In this document: in pieces, positions 15,911 to 25,490 of the stretch
Position numbering within the stretch: position 1 is the stretch's first letter
Layout of the letters: every line of letters begins with the position of its first letter
NCBI GenBank assembly: GCA_946186895.1
Contig: CAMHOW010000006.1
Span: 1-64,000 of the forward strand
From: an uncultured Fibrobacter sp.
GTDB lineage: Bacteria; Fibrobacterota; Fibrobacteria; Fibrobacterales; Fibrobacteraceae
Length of the DNA stretch: 64,000 nucleotides
Direction of reading: 5' to 3'
Notes under the pieces: model-generated
Databases searched by the model: none
What the model saw: only the letters and a program-made list of their open reading frames with translations
What the model was told of the DNA's origin: nothing
Translations under genes and position numbers: made by a program

Positions 15911-16363
15911 ATGGAAAGAAATTACCTGCAGAACAAAAGCATGGATTTTTCTATTAGAATGGTAGAGCTTTGTCAAAAACTTTCTGATGAAAAACATGAG
16001 TACGTTATGTCCAAGCAGGTTCTTAGAAGTGGAACTAGTATTGGCGCTAATGTGCGGGAGGCTAAGAGAGCGCAGTCTACGCCTGATTTTTATTCAAAAC
16101 TCACAATTTCATTGAAAGAGGCAGACGAAACGCAATATTGGCTAGAATTGTTGCATAGAACAGGCTATGTTAATGAGGAAACATTTAAAAGTTATAATTC
16201 AGATTGTGAAGAATTAATTAGGTTACTCGTATCAATCACAAAAACACTACGTAATAAGATTTTGAAACGAAAAAGCTTAAAACAATTTTCTAACTCTGAA
16301 CTCCGAACTCTGAATTCCGAATTAAAAACAACTCCGAACTCCGAACTCCGAATTCCGAATTAA
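15911..16363 (+). CDS. Four-helix bundle protein (23S rRNA intervening-sequence / S23 family)
   Basis: The 150-residue protein matches the S23-type four-helix bundle family, first noticed as frames inside 23S rRNA intervening sequences and related to Avd proteins of diversity-generating retroelements. Signature parts are VMSKQVLRSGTSIGANVREA and YWLELLHRTGY. The start is ATG 15911, with GGAG upstream, rather than TTG 15893. The last 25 residues (repeats of NSELRTLNSEL type) are translated from a heptamer repeat array, not from a conserved domain. No reverse transcriptase or rRNA gene is nearby. The precise function of stand-alone members is not known. Confidence 0.85.
   Translation: MERNYLQNKSMDFSIRMVELCQKLSDEKHEYVMSKQVLRSGTSIGANVREAKRAQSTPDFYSKLTISLKEADETQYWLELLHRTGYVNEETFKSYNSDCEELIRLLVSITKTLRNKILKRKSLKQFSNSELRTLNSELKTTPNSELRIPN
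16292..16361 (+). repeat. Heptamer array, right end of the S23-like gene
   Basis: Two blocks of four 7-mers, AANTCNG (AACTCTG, AACTCCG, AACTCTG, AATTCCG; then AACTCCG three times, AATTCCG), separated by a short A-rich spacer at 16320-16329. The array encodes the C-terminal tail of the S23-like protein. Inverted, the units resemble the CNGATTT array before the gene. Confidence 0.8.
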
Positions 16364-16365
16364 CA

Positions 16366-17214
16366 ATGCTCTTCCTTCTTCTCACCATCGGCCCCGCCTT
16401 CTTATTTGCCTGCGGAAACATCCTGGAAAAATCCGGGGTTTCTACCGTGGGCAAGCGTACCGGCGGCACTTCTAAACCTTGGGAGTTTTTCAAGGGCGTT
16501 ATTACTAATAAGTTTTGGTGGCTTGGTATCAGTTGCTCGGGCCTTGCTACGGTGGGCTACTACATTGCCATGGCCCAGTATGACTTGAGCCAGGTCCAGC
16601 CTATGATGGTGTTGAACCCCGTGCTCACGGCACTGATGGGCTTTTGCATCTTGAAGGAGGCCCTGACCAAGCGTATTGTGGTGGCTATCTGTTTTGTAGT
16701 GGCTGGCCTCTTGTATTCTGTGGAAAACCTGGGCGAGTCTACGGCTATGCAGAACATCGGTATGCTTTGGGCATATGCGGGTGGGCTTTGCTTAGTGACT
16801 TTGTTTGCGCACCTGTTCGTGAAGGACCGCGAGATGGTGGATTCCCTCATTATGGGTGTGGGCTTTGGGCTTTCGGCGGCGTTCTACAAAAGCTTGGCCA
16901 TGGACTTTGACCTGGACCACATTGAGCTTTCTTCGGTGGCAAGCCTACTTTTGGACTTTAGAACCCTCGGCTATATTGCCACCTACGGCATAGCGTTCCT
17001 TTATTCCCAGATTTCGTTCTCCCGTGGGCGGGCCCTGTTCATTATCCCCTTCAGTGCTGCCGTGGGTGCGGCTGTCCCCACCCTTGCTGGGGCCTTGGTG
17101 TTCTCGGAAGCTTTCTCCTTGGGAAAGGCCATTTCGGTGACCTTGGTGCTTATAGGTGCCTGTCTATTCATTGTCCGCAGGCCCCGCCGTAAGGCAAAAC
17201 CGCAGGTAGAGTAA
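16366..17214 (+). CDS. DMT-superfamily transporter (EamA-like)
   Basis: The 282-residue integral membrane protein has about nine to ten hydrophobic helices, a drug/metabolite transporter pattern. It ends in a short basic cytoplasmic tail (RRPRRKAKPQ). Two halves can be seen: the first includes LNPVLTALMGFCILKEALT and the second SAAVGAAVPTLAGALVFSEA, each the PxxxxxxxxxxxxxE-type segment of EamA repeats. The substrate cannot be told from sequence. No Shine-Dalgarno is visible, and the ATG follows the S23-like stop by two bases, so translation is probably coupled to that gene. Confidence 0.85.
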   Translation: MLFLLLTIGPAFLFACGNILEKSGVSTVGKRTGGTSKPWEFFKGVITNKFWWLGISCSGLATVGYYIAMAQYDLSQVQPMMVLNPVLTALMGFCILKEALTKRIVVAICFVVAGLLYSVENLGESTAMQNIGMLWAYAGGLCLVTLFAHLFVKDREMVDSLIMGVGFGLSAAFYKSLAMDFDLDHIELSSVASLLLDFRTLGYIATYGIAFLYSQISFSRGRALFIIPFSAAVGAAVPTLAGALVFSEAFSLGKAISVTLVLIGACLFIVRRPRRKAKPQVE

Positions 17215-17247
17215 CTACTTCTAAATTAATAATATATATTCCCTATT

Positions 17248-19971
17248 ATGGTGCGGTATATATATCCCTTTTTTACGCTTTTGCTGGCGCTGTCTTTTGT
17301 GGCGTGCTCTTCGGAAAATTCGACAAAGACGGAGGAGCAGTGTCTGGATTGTGACGCAAGAGGCCCGGTTGTTATTTCCGAGGTGGACCCCGTCAATACG
17401 GTCTACAAGGATCACGAAGGTGATGACGCCGGCTGGATTGAAATCATGAACCAGTCTCAGGAGCCTGTGAACCTGTCCGGGATGTCCCTGACAGATGCGA
17501 TAGATAATCCTTCCAAGTGGACTTTCGGGAATGTGTCTATACCACCTGGCGGCACCATGGTCGTATTCCTTTCGGGCAAGGATATTCCTGATTACGAGGC
17601 TCCTCATGATACGGCAAACTTGATAGGCAGTGGCTGCTGGACTTGGACGGATTCTCAAAATACCCCTGTTGCGGGCCAGAGTACGGTGAAATTCCTTAAG
17701 GGGTCGTCGACCTGTTTTAATGAAGATGGTATTCGCAAGTTCGGTGGAACCATGCAGTTCGGTGAAAATACAGCGCTTGGCTGGCATTCTATTTCGTTCT
17801 TTGTGGGCACCGGGAGCTCTTCTAAGACCGACCCCACGGACTTGAGCAAGACTAACGAGATTTTGCTTACAGGCTATATCGAAAAGGATAGGCAACTTCA
17901 GTTGCGCCTGGCTCAGCCCGATGTGGACGATTGGAAGGGATGGGCCAAGACACTCAAGGGAACGGGGGATTCGTCCTATACTTACCGCATTCCGCTTCCA
18001 GTAGGCACGACCATGCCGGATCTTGCCCACATTTACGGGACTCGCTTTAGCCCTGAAGACCAGGAACTGCATTCCTTGACGTTCAAGGTGAGTTCTTATA
18101 TTGCCCGGAATCGCGGTCATGAACCCCATGCGAATTTCAAGCTGAAAAAGTCCGGCGGGTCACTTTTCCTGATGCGTGCCGACGGCTCCGTTTCCGATTC
18201 TGTTACCTATCCAGAACTGCCTATAGGAAAAAGTTGGAGCCATGATGCCGAGAAGGGTTGGGGCTACGCCGAGCCGACTCCGTACGGCTACATGCAAAGC
18301 CCGGTGGTGACCACTCGGGAACCTGATATTGAACAGCAGGTCACGTTCCCTGCCTCGGGCTTTTATAGCACACCTTTTACCATCAGTTTCGAGAATCTTC
18401 CCAATGTCCGTTGTGAAATCGGTGGGGGGCTTCCTACGGAGCGGTTAGCCCATCGAGGTAATATTCTAGTTGAAAAGACTACCGTACTTCGCTGCGCCAA
18501 TATTGCCCAGGGAAGTATTCCCGGAAACGTGGTGACCAGGACCTATGTCTTTGAAAACCGCCCGCAGGTTCCTGTGGTATTCCTGACCGCTAATCCAAAT
18601 TCCCTATTCGATCCGGATACGGGAATCTACATGACCGGTAAAAACGCCCAGGCCAAGGAACCCCATTACGGAGCCAACTATTGGGAGGATCGTGAAATCC
18701 CGGTGTTCGTGGAACTGCTGGAGAAAGAAGGGAAAGCTCCGGCCTTTGCCAAGAATGCTGGGCTCCAGATATTTGGAAACTACAGCAGGGCCAATCCCAA
18801 GAAGTCCGTGGCTATCACCTTCCGCGAGAAGTATGGTGACAAGCGCCTGGAATACTCGCTGTTCCCGGATTTTCCAAATCTTAAGAAGTTCAAGGTATTC
18901 CTGTTGCGTAGCAACGGCAGTAATTACGGGCAGGATTACATCCGCGATAGGCTCTGCAGTTCTGTAACAGAAGGGCTAGGAGTGGACTATCAGCGTGGCC
19001 GTGGAGTCGTGGTCTATTACAACGGTGAATATTATGGTATCCATAACATTCGGGAACGCAGCACCCAGTACTATTTCGAGACTCATTACGGCCTTGACCC
19101 GGATCAGGTTGACTTGTTGAAGGCTGACAATTCGGCAACGGCAGGCTCGTCTACGGAATACGTGGCCATGATGGATTGGCTTGAGACGAACCACTTGGAT
19201 AACGCCAAGAACTACGCTTACGTAGAATCCCAGATGGATGTTAGCAACTTCATCAATTACGTGCAGGCGGAGATGTTCATGAATAATCGTGACTGGCCAT
19301 CTAACAACTTGAAAAAATGGAGAGGTACCAATCCTAAGACCAAGTGGAAGTGGTTCATTTACGATATGGATTTTGGATTCGGCAATGAGTACAGCGAATT
19401 CAAGAACAACATATTTGAATTTGCGACTGCAGAAGATGGCCCTGATTGGCCCAATGGTCCGGCTTCTACGCTGTTGCTTCGTCGCTTGCTTGAGAATGCG
19501 GAATTTAAGTCGGCGTTTATCAACCGTATGCCCGTTCTGCTTGCCACCAATTTCGAGAAGTCTAGACTGCTAGCCCGTATCAGTACCATGATGTCGGAAA
19601 TCCAGTCGGAAGTAGCCAAAGACCAGAAACGCTGGAGCTTGAATGCCTCTCATATGAGCAGTCAGTTGGAAAAGATGAAGACCTTTGCAGGGGCTCGCCA
19701 GTCGGTTATCATGTCTGAACTTTCGGAATACTTTGGGCTTGGGGCTGTTGTAAATGTGACGCTTTCTGTCAGTGGCTCCGGGACAATTTTGGTCCACGAT
19801 TTGCCGCTGGATCGTAACTCGGTAACGGTGTCGTTCTTTACGGGAACCCCCGTTAAGTTGACGGCAAAATCCAATGGTGGCACCTTTGACGGATGGAGCG
19901 ACGGCGTCAAGGACGAGACCAGAGTTATCAACCCCGAAAAGATAACGGCCTTGACTGCAAAATTTAAGTAG
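17248..19971 (+). CDS. CotH-kinase lipoprotein with lamin-tail domain
   Basis: The 907-residue outer-surface lipoprotein has a lipobox LSFVAC (Cys about 20). Its parts in order: a lamin-tail-like beta domain (about 38-125), a middle beta region (about 170-350), a short chitobiase/hexosaminidase C-terminal-like module (about 358-430, VTFPASGFYSTPFTISF), a CotH domain (about 440-760) and a beta tail ending in a WSDG-type repeat. CotH proteins are atypical kinases that phosphorylate spore-coat proteins in Bacillus; DMDFGFG looks like the metal-binding motif and NIRERS like the preceding conserved segment. The target here is unknown. A -10 box TATATT at 17235-17240 is only eight bases from the ATG, which suggests a leaderless message. 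It stands next to the polysaccharide locus. Confidence 0.85.
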   Translation: MVRYIYPFFTLLLALSFVACSSENSTKTEEQCLDCDARGPVVISEVDPVNTVYKDHEGDDAGWIEIMNQSQEPVNLSGMSLTDAIDNPSKWTFGNVSIPPGGTMVVFLSGKDIPDYEAPHDTANLIGSGCWTWTDSQNTPVAGQSTVKFLKGSSTCFNEDGIRKFGGTMQFGENTALGWHSISFFVGTGSSSKTDPTDLSKTNEILLTGYIEKDRQLQLRLAQPDVDDWKGWAKTLKGTGDSSYTYRIPLPVGTTMPDLAHIYGTRFSPEDQELHSLTFKVSSYIARNRGHEPHANFKLKKSGGSLFLMRADGSVSDSVTYPELPIGKSWSHDAEKGWGYAEPTPYGYMQSPVVTTREPDIEQQVTFPASGFYSTPFTISFENLPNVRCEIGGGLPTERLAHRGNILVEKTTVLRCANIAQGSIPGNVVTRTYVFENRPQVPVVFLTANPNSLFDPDTGIYMTGKNAQAKEPHYGANYWEDREIPVFVELLEKEGKAPAFAKNAGLQIFGNYSRANPKKSVAITFREKYGDKRLEYSLFPDFPNLKKFKVFLLRSNGSNYGQDYIRDRLCSSVTEGLGVDYQRGRGVVVYYNGEYYGIHNIRERSTQYYFETHYGLDPDQVDLLKADNSATAGSSTEYVAMMDWLETNHLDNAKNYAYVESQMDVSNFINYVQAEMFMNNRDWPSNNLKKWRGTNPKTKWKWFIYDMDFGFGNEYSEFKNNIFEFATAEDGPDWPNGPASTLLLRRLLENAEFKSAFINRMPVLLATNFEKSRLLARISTMMSEIQSEVAKDQKRWSLNASHMSSQLEKMKTFAGARQSVIMSELSEYFGLGAVVNVTLSVSGSGTILVHDLPLDRNSVTVSFFTGTPVKLTAKSNGGTFDGWSDGVKDETRVINPEKITALTAKFK

Positions 19972-20014
19972 AATAGCAGTCTATTCCGCTATATGAGCGG
20001 GCTTTGCCTGTAAA

Positions 20015-20052
20015 CGTCATGGCGGACTTGATCCGCCATCTGGCCTTTTTTC
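20015..20052 (+). terminator. Palindromic repeat acting as terminator after the CotH gene
   Basis: Stem ATGGCGGA (20019-20026) pairs perfectly with TCCGCCAT (20032-20039) around a 5-base loop, and a run of six T follows at 20046. It is a member of the dispersed repeat family that also fits an intrinsic terminator. It separates the CotH gene from ugd. Confidence 0.65.
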
Positions 20053-20067
20053 TACATTATAACTACT

Positions 20068-21438
20068 ATGAGCTTCAATACGAAAATTCTCTGTATTGGC
20101 GCGGGCTACGTCGGTGGCCCCACCATGACCGTTATTGCCGACAAGTGCCCCGATGTGAAGGTGACCGTGGTTGATATCAACCAGGCCCGAATAGACGCTT
20201 GGAATAGCGACAATCTTCCGATTTTTGAACCCGGCCTCGACGATGTGGTAAAGCGTGCCCGTGGCCGCAACCTCTTCTTTAGCACGGACATTCCCGCCGC
20301 CATCAAAGAAGCGGACATTATCTTTGTTTCTGTGAACACGCCTACGAAGACCTTTGGTCATGGCGCCGGCAAGGCTTCTGACCTGCAGTACTGGGAAAAG
20401 ACGGCCCGCAACATTTTGGACGTTGCAAACGAAGGCAAGATCATTGTGGAAAAGTCTACGCTTCCGGTACGTACCGCTGCCGCTATGGAACGGATTTTGA
20501 ACAGCAACGACAAGGGCCTGCATTTTGAGGTGCTTTCTAACCCCGAGTTCCTGGCCGAAGGTACCGCCATCAAGGACCTCTTCGAGCCGGACCGCGTGCT
20601 TATCGGGTCTCACCAGACGGAGTCTGGCCTGGCTGCCTGCCAGAAGCTGGTGGACGTTTATGCCCACTGGGTTCCCCATGACCGCATCTTGACCACGAAC
20701 CTCTGGAGCTCCGAGCTTACCAAGCTTACCGCCAACGCCTTCTTGGCTCAGCGTATCAGCTCTATCAACTCTATCAGCGCCCTCTGCGAAAAGACCGGTG
20801 CCGACGTAGACGAGGTGGCCTATGTGATGGGTAAAGATACCCGCATTGGCTCGAAGTTCCTCAAGGCCTCTATCGGCTTTGGCGGTAGCTGCTTCAAGAA
20901 AGACATTCTGAACTTGGTGTACCTGTGCGGCTACTACGGACTGCCCGAGGTGGCGGCCTACTGGGAAAGCGTAGTGAAGATTAACGAATGGCAGACCCAC
21001 CGCGTGGTGGACCGCATGCTGGAAACCATGTTCAACACTATCGCGAGCAAGAAGATTGCGGTGTTCGGCTTTGCCTTCAAGGCCAATACGGGCGATACCC
21101 GTGAAAGCCCGGCCAACCTGGTGGTACGCGATCTGCTCAACGAGCATGCCCAGCCGGTGGTGACCGACCCGAAGGCCATTCCCGATGCCAAGCGCGACCT
21201 GAAGGACGTGCTGGACCAGGTGCAGTTCGAGGAAGACCCCTACAAGGCTGCCGAAGGCGCCCATGCCGTGGTGGTCTGCACCGAATGGAAGTGCTTTGCC
21301 GAGCTGGACTGGAAACGTATCTACAAGGGCATGGCCAAGCCGGCCTTCGTATTTGACGGACGTAACATCCTGGATGCCGATGCTCTCCGTGAGATCGGCT
21401 TCGAGGTGTCCAGCATCGGAAAGGGAAAGGCTGAGTAA
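20068..21438 (+). CDS. ugd: UDP-glucose 6-dehydrogenase
   Basis: Oxidises UDP-glucose to UDP-glucuronate with two NAD+, supplying a precursor for surface polysaccharides. The 456-residue length and sequence resemble the larger, animal-like class. The Rossmann motif is [10 protein letters not shown] near residue 11. The central domain carries [11 protein letters not shown] and the catalytic Cys sits in [11 protein letters not shown] near residue 275. The C-terminal domain includes [17 protein letters not shown]. All catalytic residues are present. It opens the polysaccharide locus after a terminator-like repeat. A -10-like sequence at 20053-20062 lies within a few bases of the ATG, so the leader would be very short. 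Confidence 0.95.
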   Translation: MSFNTKILCIGAGYVGGPTMTVIADKCPDVKVTVVDINQARIDAWNSDNLPIFEPGLDDVVKRARGRNLFFSTDIPAAIKEADIIFVSVNTPTKTFGHGAGKASDLQYWEKTARNILDVANEGKIIVEKSTLPVRTAAAMERILNSNDKGLHFEVLSNPEFLAEGTAIKDLFEPDRVLIGSHQTESGLAACQKLVDVYAHWVPHDRILTTNLWSSELTKLTANAFLAQRISSINSISALCEKTGADVDEVAYVMGKDTRIGSKFLKASIGFGGSCFKKDILNLVYLCGYYGLPEVAAYWESVVKINEWQTHRVVDRMLETMFNTIASKKIAVFGFAFKANTGDTRESPANLVVRDLLNEHAQPVVTDPKAIPDAKRDLKDVLDQVQFEEDPYKAAEGAHAVVVCTEWKCFAELDWKRIYKGMAKPAFVFDGRNILDADALREIGFEVSSIGKGKAE

Positions 21439-21453
21439 GGCTCATATCTTGTT

Positions 21454-22719
21454 ATGAGAAAAGGCTTACTTGTATTCTTTGCCTTGATGGCTTGGATTGT
21501 GGGCTGTGATGACGCGACAAGCTCATCAAGCGAGTCCACATTGGTGAGTACAAAAGACACTCTCGTTATAAAAGACACCATGATCGTATCAAAACTGGAT
21601 ACGGTGGTTTTGTCAAAACAGGATACCGTTGTTCTTTCGAAACAGGATACCTTAGTCCATAAGGATACTTTGGTTCAGAAAGACACCTTGATCGTAGTCC
21701 CGCAAGATACGGGGACGGGTATACTGGACTTTAACCCAGAATCTTCAATGATTCCAAAATTGGAGAACCTGGTGCATCAAAAAAGAGACGGTACCTTTGC
21801 CCTTCGGGAAAAGCAAATAGTGCTTTTACATTTTACGGATATTCATGGTTATGCCGAGAATCTAAAACGTATCAAGGAATTTTACGACCACTATTCCAAG
21901 TATATCGATGTTGTGATTCATACAGGGGATGCCCTCTATACCCGGTGGACGGATTCTTATGATTTTTGGGATGAAAGTGGAGCTTCCGGCTTTCTTAATT
22001 TGATCGGAAATCACGACATTTACATTGTCGATGAAGCTGGCGATAGGCTTGATGTTACTTTGCAACAGGAATATGAGAGATTTTTTGCCCCATACGTCTC
22101 GGAATGGGACGTTGTGCTCCCTCAGAACGCTGCCGAAGAGGGCCTCATGTATTACTACAAGGACATTGACAAGGGCGAGGGAACTCAAAGGGCAAAACTG
22201 AGGCTGGTCTTTCTTGACGAGTATCATTGGACGGACGGGCAGAAAGAATGGTTAGAAGGTGTTCTTGATGACGCGAAGGCCAATGATTTTGCGGTAATTA
22301 TTTGCCGCCATCAAATATCTGCTGTAGACAAGTATGTCAACTGTCCCTTTGTTTCTTTAGAGACGTTTACCACCAAGTCGCTGACTGAAGCCGAAACAGC
22401 CGTTGATGATTTTATAGCTGCTGGTGGTGAGTTTGTGATGTGGCTTGGTGGGCACATCCATCAGGATGTTGTTGGCACAATCCAGGACCATCCGCACCAG
22501 ATTGTGTTCAATGGCGAAACGGCAAGTTTGAATCATCCGGGGTACAATGATGCCTGGCGGAAGAAGGGTACAAAGTCTCAAGATAGCTTTACGTTGATTG
22601 GGGTAGACCGGTTTGAAAAAGTTATTCGCTTTATTCGCGTTGGTGCTGATGTAGACCGGTATGAACGTAAAAAAGAAACAATGTCGATCAATTACGCGAC
22701 AACGGAAATGATATATTAA
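21454..22719 (+). CDS. Metallophosphoesterase lipoprotein with KDT repeats
   Basis: Calcineurin-like phosphoesterase anchored by a lipobox (AWIVGC, Cys about 18). Residues about 33-85 are a tandem repeat of 7-8 residues such as VLSKQDT and LVHKDT, a probable spacer between membrane and enzyme. The catalytic domain (about 125-400) shows the full metal-binding set in order: FTDIHG, HTGDA, IGNHD, CRHQ and GGHIHQD. The substrate is unknown; a phosphate ester in or near the polysaccharide is possible because the gene lies 15 bases after ugd and 18 bases before a glycosyltransferase. It should sit in the outer membrane, facing the periplasm or surface. Confidence 0.85.
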   Translation: MRKGLLVFFALMAWIVGCDDATSSSSESTLVSTKDTLVIKDTMIVSKLDTVVLSKQDTVVLSKQDTLVHKDTLVQKDTLIVVPQDTGTGILDFNPESSMIPKLENLVHQKRDGTFALREKQIVLLHFTDIHGYAENLKRIKEFYDHYSKYIDVVIHTGDALYTRWTDSYDFWDESGASGFLNLIGNHDIYIVDEAGDRLDVTLQQEYERFFAPYVSEWDVVLPQNAAEEGLMYYYKDIDKGEGTQRAKLRLVFLDEYHWTDGQKEWLEGVLDDAKANDFAVIICRHQISAVDKYVNCPFVSLETFTTKSLTEAETAVDDFIAAGGEFVMWLGGHIHQDVVGTIQDHPHQIVFNGETASLNHPGYNDAWRKKGTKSQDSFTLIGVDRFEKVIRFIRVGADVDRYERKKETMSINYATTEMIY

Positions 22720-22737
22720 AAGTTGGAGTAGACGGCT

Positions 22738-23838
22738 TTGAAGATAGCGGTTGTAGGCACTCGTGGAATACCTGACATTATGGGTGGAATAGAAACCCAT
22801 TGTCAGGAGCTGTACCCGCGTTTAGTGTCGAGAGGGGCCGAAGTCGTCATTTTTGGTCGCAAAGGCTACACAAAGCAGGACTCCCCCTATGAGTATCGCG
22901 GGGTAAAGATTGTTCCTGTAGCAACCCCCCGAAGTGCCGGGATGGAGGCTTTTGTCCATACCTTCCGTTGTCTGCCAAAGGTTTGGCGGATGCACCCCGA
23001 CATAGTTCACCTCCATGCCATAGGCCCTGCATTTGCCGCTCCTTTTTACCGTTTGATTGGCTGTAAGGTTATCTATACCCATCATGGGCAAGATTATAAT
23101 CGTGCCAAGTGGGGGCATCTGGCCAAAACAGTACTTCGGCTTAGCGAAAGGGTCGGCACGTTATTTTCAAATCGGGTAATCGTCATCTCGAAATATCTGG
23201 AACAGTGGCTGCAGAAAAAGTACGGTTGCAAAAAAACGGTATTTATCCGCAATGGCGTGAATGTTTCGGAGCGCTTGAATGAGGAAACCTCGCGCAAATG
23301 GCTAGAAAAGCATGGCTTGCAAGGCAAGAAATATATCTTTGCCCTGGGCCGCTTTGTTGAAGAAAAAGGGTTCCATGATCTGATTGATGCGTACCAAAAG
23401 GCCGACATGCCCGATGTTTCCCTTGTTATTGCGGGAACCGCCGACCAGGAAAGCGCCTATTCGAGGGGCCTTCGCGAAAAGGCGAAAGCAGCAGGTGTCA
23501 TTATGCCGGGCTTTATTTTTGGCGAAGAATTACAGGCTGTTTTTGAAAACGCGTCGTTGTTTGTTATTCCCAGCTATCATGAGGGCTTGCCCATTGCCCT
23601 TTTAGAGGCCTTGAGCTACAATTTAGATGTGATTGCAAGCGATATTCCCGCAAATACAGAAGTCCCATTGCCGGAATACAGCTTCTACAAGACTGGAGAC
23701 GTGGAGGCTCTTGCCGAAAAACTCAAAGACCACCTCAAGGCTTCGGGTTCCCAGAACTACAAGAAGATTGTGGAAGAGTATTATAACTGGGATGTGATAG
23801 CGGACCAGACTATGGAAGCATATAGGGCTATGCTGTAA
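22738..23838 (+). CDS. Family 4 glycosyltransferase with DUF1972-type start
   Basis: A GT-B glycosyltransferase of 366 residues. The N-terminus KIAVVGTRGIPDIMGGIETH is typical of the DUF1972 / rhamnosyltransferase-like branch. The C-terminal nucleotide-sugar domain has FALGRFVEEKGFHDLI and the E(x7)E motif in SYHEGLPIALLEALS. It probably transfers a sugar, often rhamnose or a hexose, to a lipid-linked intermediate at the inner membrane. The start is TTG 22738, because the conserved first strand begins right there and no ATG precedes it in frame. The predicted donor sugar is not certain. Confidence 0.88.
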   Translation: MKIAVVGTRGIPDIMGGIETHCQELYPRLVSRGAEVVIFGRKGYTKQDSPYEYRGVKIVPVATPRSAGMEAFVHTFRCLPKVWRMHPDIVHLHAIGPAFAAPFYRLIGCKVIYTHHGQDYNRAKWGHLAKTVLRLSERVGTLFSNRVIVISKYLEQWLQKKYGCKKTVFIRNGVNVSERLNEETSRKWLEKHGLQGKKYIFALGRFVEEKGFHDLIDAYQKADMPDVSLVIAGTADQESAYSRGLREKAKAAGVIMPGFIFGEELQAVFENASLFVIPSYHEGLPIALLEALSYNLDVIASDIPANTEVPLPEYSFYKTGDVEALAEKLKDHLKASGSQNYKKIVEEYYNWDVIADQTMEAYRAML

Positions 23839-23859
23839 TCTAATCAACTTAGGGGCGCT

Positions 23860-24894
23860 ATGAACGAAAGGCTGGAATCACTAGATGGAATAAGGGCGCT
23901 TGCTGCCATTGGCATTGTAGCTAGCCATGTGCTGGGCAATTTGCATTTGGACTTGCCCCGTAATTTTCTGTTTGACGTGTTGATTCCTTTTGGTGCCAAT
24001 TATGTCTTCTTGTTTATGATAATCAGCGCATTGTCTATGTGCTGTGGCTATTATCAAAAGTTTAAGGACCGTCAGGTTGATTTGAACACCTTCTACAAGA
24101 GACGGTATTCTAGAATATGGCCCTTTTTTGCCTTGCTCGTTTTAATTGATCTCGTTGTAAGTTTCTCTGCATCGAGCGCAATAGAGGCCTTTGCAGACCT
24201 GACTCTGCTTTTTGGCTTTTTGCCAAACCCCGATATTCAGGTTATTGGGATGGGGTGGTTTTTGGGATTGATTTTTGTCTTTTATACGATTTTCCCGTTC
24301 TTTGTCTTTATGATAAATGACAAAAAGAGGGCGTGGTTTTCTTTTGCCGTGTCCATAGCGATGTGTGTCTTTGCTTCGTCGTATTTTTCAAGGCCGGAAT
24401 TGGTTGTTCGTGCCGTTGGGAAATGGAATATCCTTTACAGCATGCCGATGTTTGTGTGCGGGGGAATCCTTTTCTTGTATCTCAAGGATTTGAAAAAACT
24501 GTCGTCAAGATGGCAAATCCCTCTGGTTTTGGCTGTACTGGCCTCTATCTTGTTTTTCTGCACGGGTCAGCAAAACAGTTTTGCCAAGCTGGCCCTGTTC
24601 GCTTTTTGGGTGGTGTTCGCTATTGCCGATAGTGGTAGGGGAGCGAAGTGGACGCTTTTGAACAACAAAATAATGGCATATATCAGCGGAATCTCTATGG
24701 AAATATATTTGTGCCATATGATGATTTTTAGAGCTGTAGAAAAGACGAACATTTTGAATGGTGTGGGTTCCGGAGTCGTGCGCTACATATTGTATTTCGT
24801 AGTCACCTTGATTGGTGCGGCCGTATTCTCCCATGTTGTGAAAATGGACCTTTTCCCTTTGCTTGCAAAGGTAAAAGAGCGCATAATAAAATGA
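23860..24894 (+). CDS. Acyltransferase-3 membrane protein (module copy A)
   Basis: The 344-residue protein has about ten membrane helices and belongs to the acyltransferase-3 family, which moves acyl groups (often acetyl) across the membrane onto sugars. The conserved start LDGIRALAAIGIVASHV carries the active His. RRYSRIWPFF is the Arg motif of the second conserved region. It overlaps the SGNH lipoprotein gene by four bases (ATGA), which in turn overlaps the beta-barrel gene by four. The three are therefore one translational unit, paralogous to the set at 43.1-45.4 kb. Confidence 0.87.
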   Translation: MNERLESLDGIRALAAIGIVASHVLGNLHLDLPRNFLFDVLIPFGANYVFLFMIISALSMCCGYYQKFKDRQVDLNTFYKRRYSRIWPFFALLVLIDLVVSFSASSAIEAFADLTLLFGFLPNPDIQVIGMGWFLGLIFVFYTIFPFFVFMINDKKRAWFSFAVSIAMCVFASSYFSRPELVVRAVGKWNILYSMPMFVCGGILFLYLKDLKKLSSRWQIPLVLAVLASILFFCTGQQNSFAKLALFAFWVVFAIADSGRGAKWTLLNNKIMAYISGISMEIYLCHMMIFRAVEKTNILNGVGSGVVRYILYFVVTLIGAAVFSHVVKMDLFPLLAKVKERIIK

Positions 24895-25490
24895 CCCGGA
24901 ATGCGTTGTTTTTGGCGTTAGGTTTTTTCTTTTGTTCCTGTTCTTTTGACGCAGAAGAACAGGAGTTGTGCTTTATAGGCGATTCAATTACATACCTGTG
25001 GGATGTTGAATATTACTTCCCCAATTACGTCATTACAAAGTATGCTGTGAGTGGCGCGGGGCTGGCTCATGTCAACAAGTGGAATGTAGAGGATTGTAGC
25101 AAAAAAACCACAGTTTTGCTTATAGGCACCAACGACATCGGTTATTGGAAATCTACAGAAAAAAATATTGAATATTTTAGATCTGAATTTACGAGTGAAT
25201 TCTTGAAAACGGCGCAGCGGATAGATGCAGAGCCGTTAATTGTGATATCTATCTTGCCAAGAAACGAGTGGGGTAAGCAAGATACTTTGGTGACCGCCAA
25301 TATTAAGGAGCAAAACAGAGAATTACGCCAGATGCTGAGTCGTGAAATGCCGAACAGTTTGTTTATTGACGTGTATGATCAGTTTATCTACAAGGGAAAT
25401 CGGATAAGGGAAGACCTGTTCAAGGACGGCTTGCATCCAAACGAAGCAGGGTACGAGATTTTAGCTAGGGAAGTGCACAAGAAACTATGA
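24891..25490 (+). CDS. SGNH-hydrolase lipoprotein (module copy A)
   Basis: The 199-residue protein has a short signal sequence with a lipobox-like FFFCSC. The SGNH/GDSL catalytic blocks are complete: GDSIT with the nucleophile Ser near residue 32, GAGL for the Gly, GTND for the Asn near 80, and DGLHPN with the Asp and His near 178. Such enzymes remove or transfer acyl groups on sugars. The partner acyltransferase just upstream makes O-acyl editing of a polysaccharide the likely job. It shares long identical stretches with the protein at 43127, for example CFIGDSITY, DPLIV(I/V)SILPRN-type and DLFKDGLHPN. Confidence 0.85.
   Translation: MTRNALFLALGFFFCSCSFDAEEQELCFIGDSITYLWDVEYYFPNYVITKYAVSGAGLAHVNKWNVEDCSKKTTVLLIGTNDIGYWKSTEKNIEYFRSEFTSEFLKTAQRIDAEPLIVISILPRNEWGKQDTLVTANIKEQNRELRQMLSREMPNSLFIDVYDQFIYKGNRIREDLFKDGLHPNEAGYEILAREVHKKL

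Noticed and set aside
15864-16361. CRISPR array
   Set aside because: Units are 7 bases, tandem without spacers, and partly translated. No cas genes are present.
15911-16363. Accessory protein of a diversity-generating retroelement
   Set aside because: The fold is similar to Avd, but no reverse transcriptase or template/variable repeat pair is found nearby.
20017-21264. Long minus-strand frame opposite ugd
   Set aside because: Same reason: ugd is full length and conserved.
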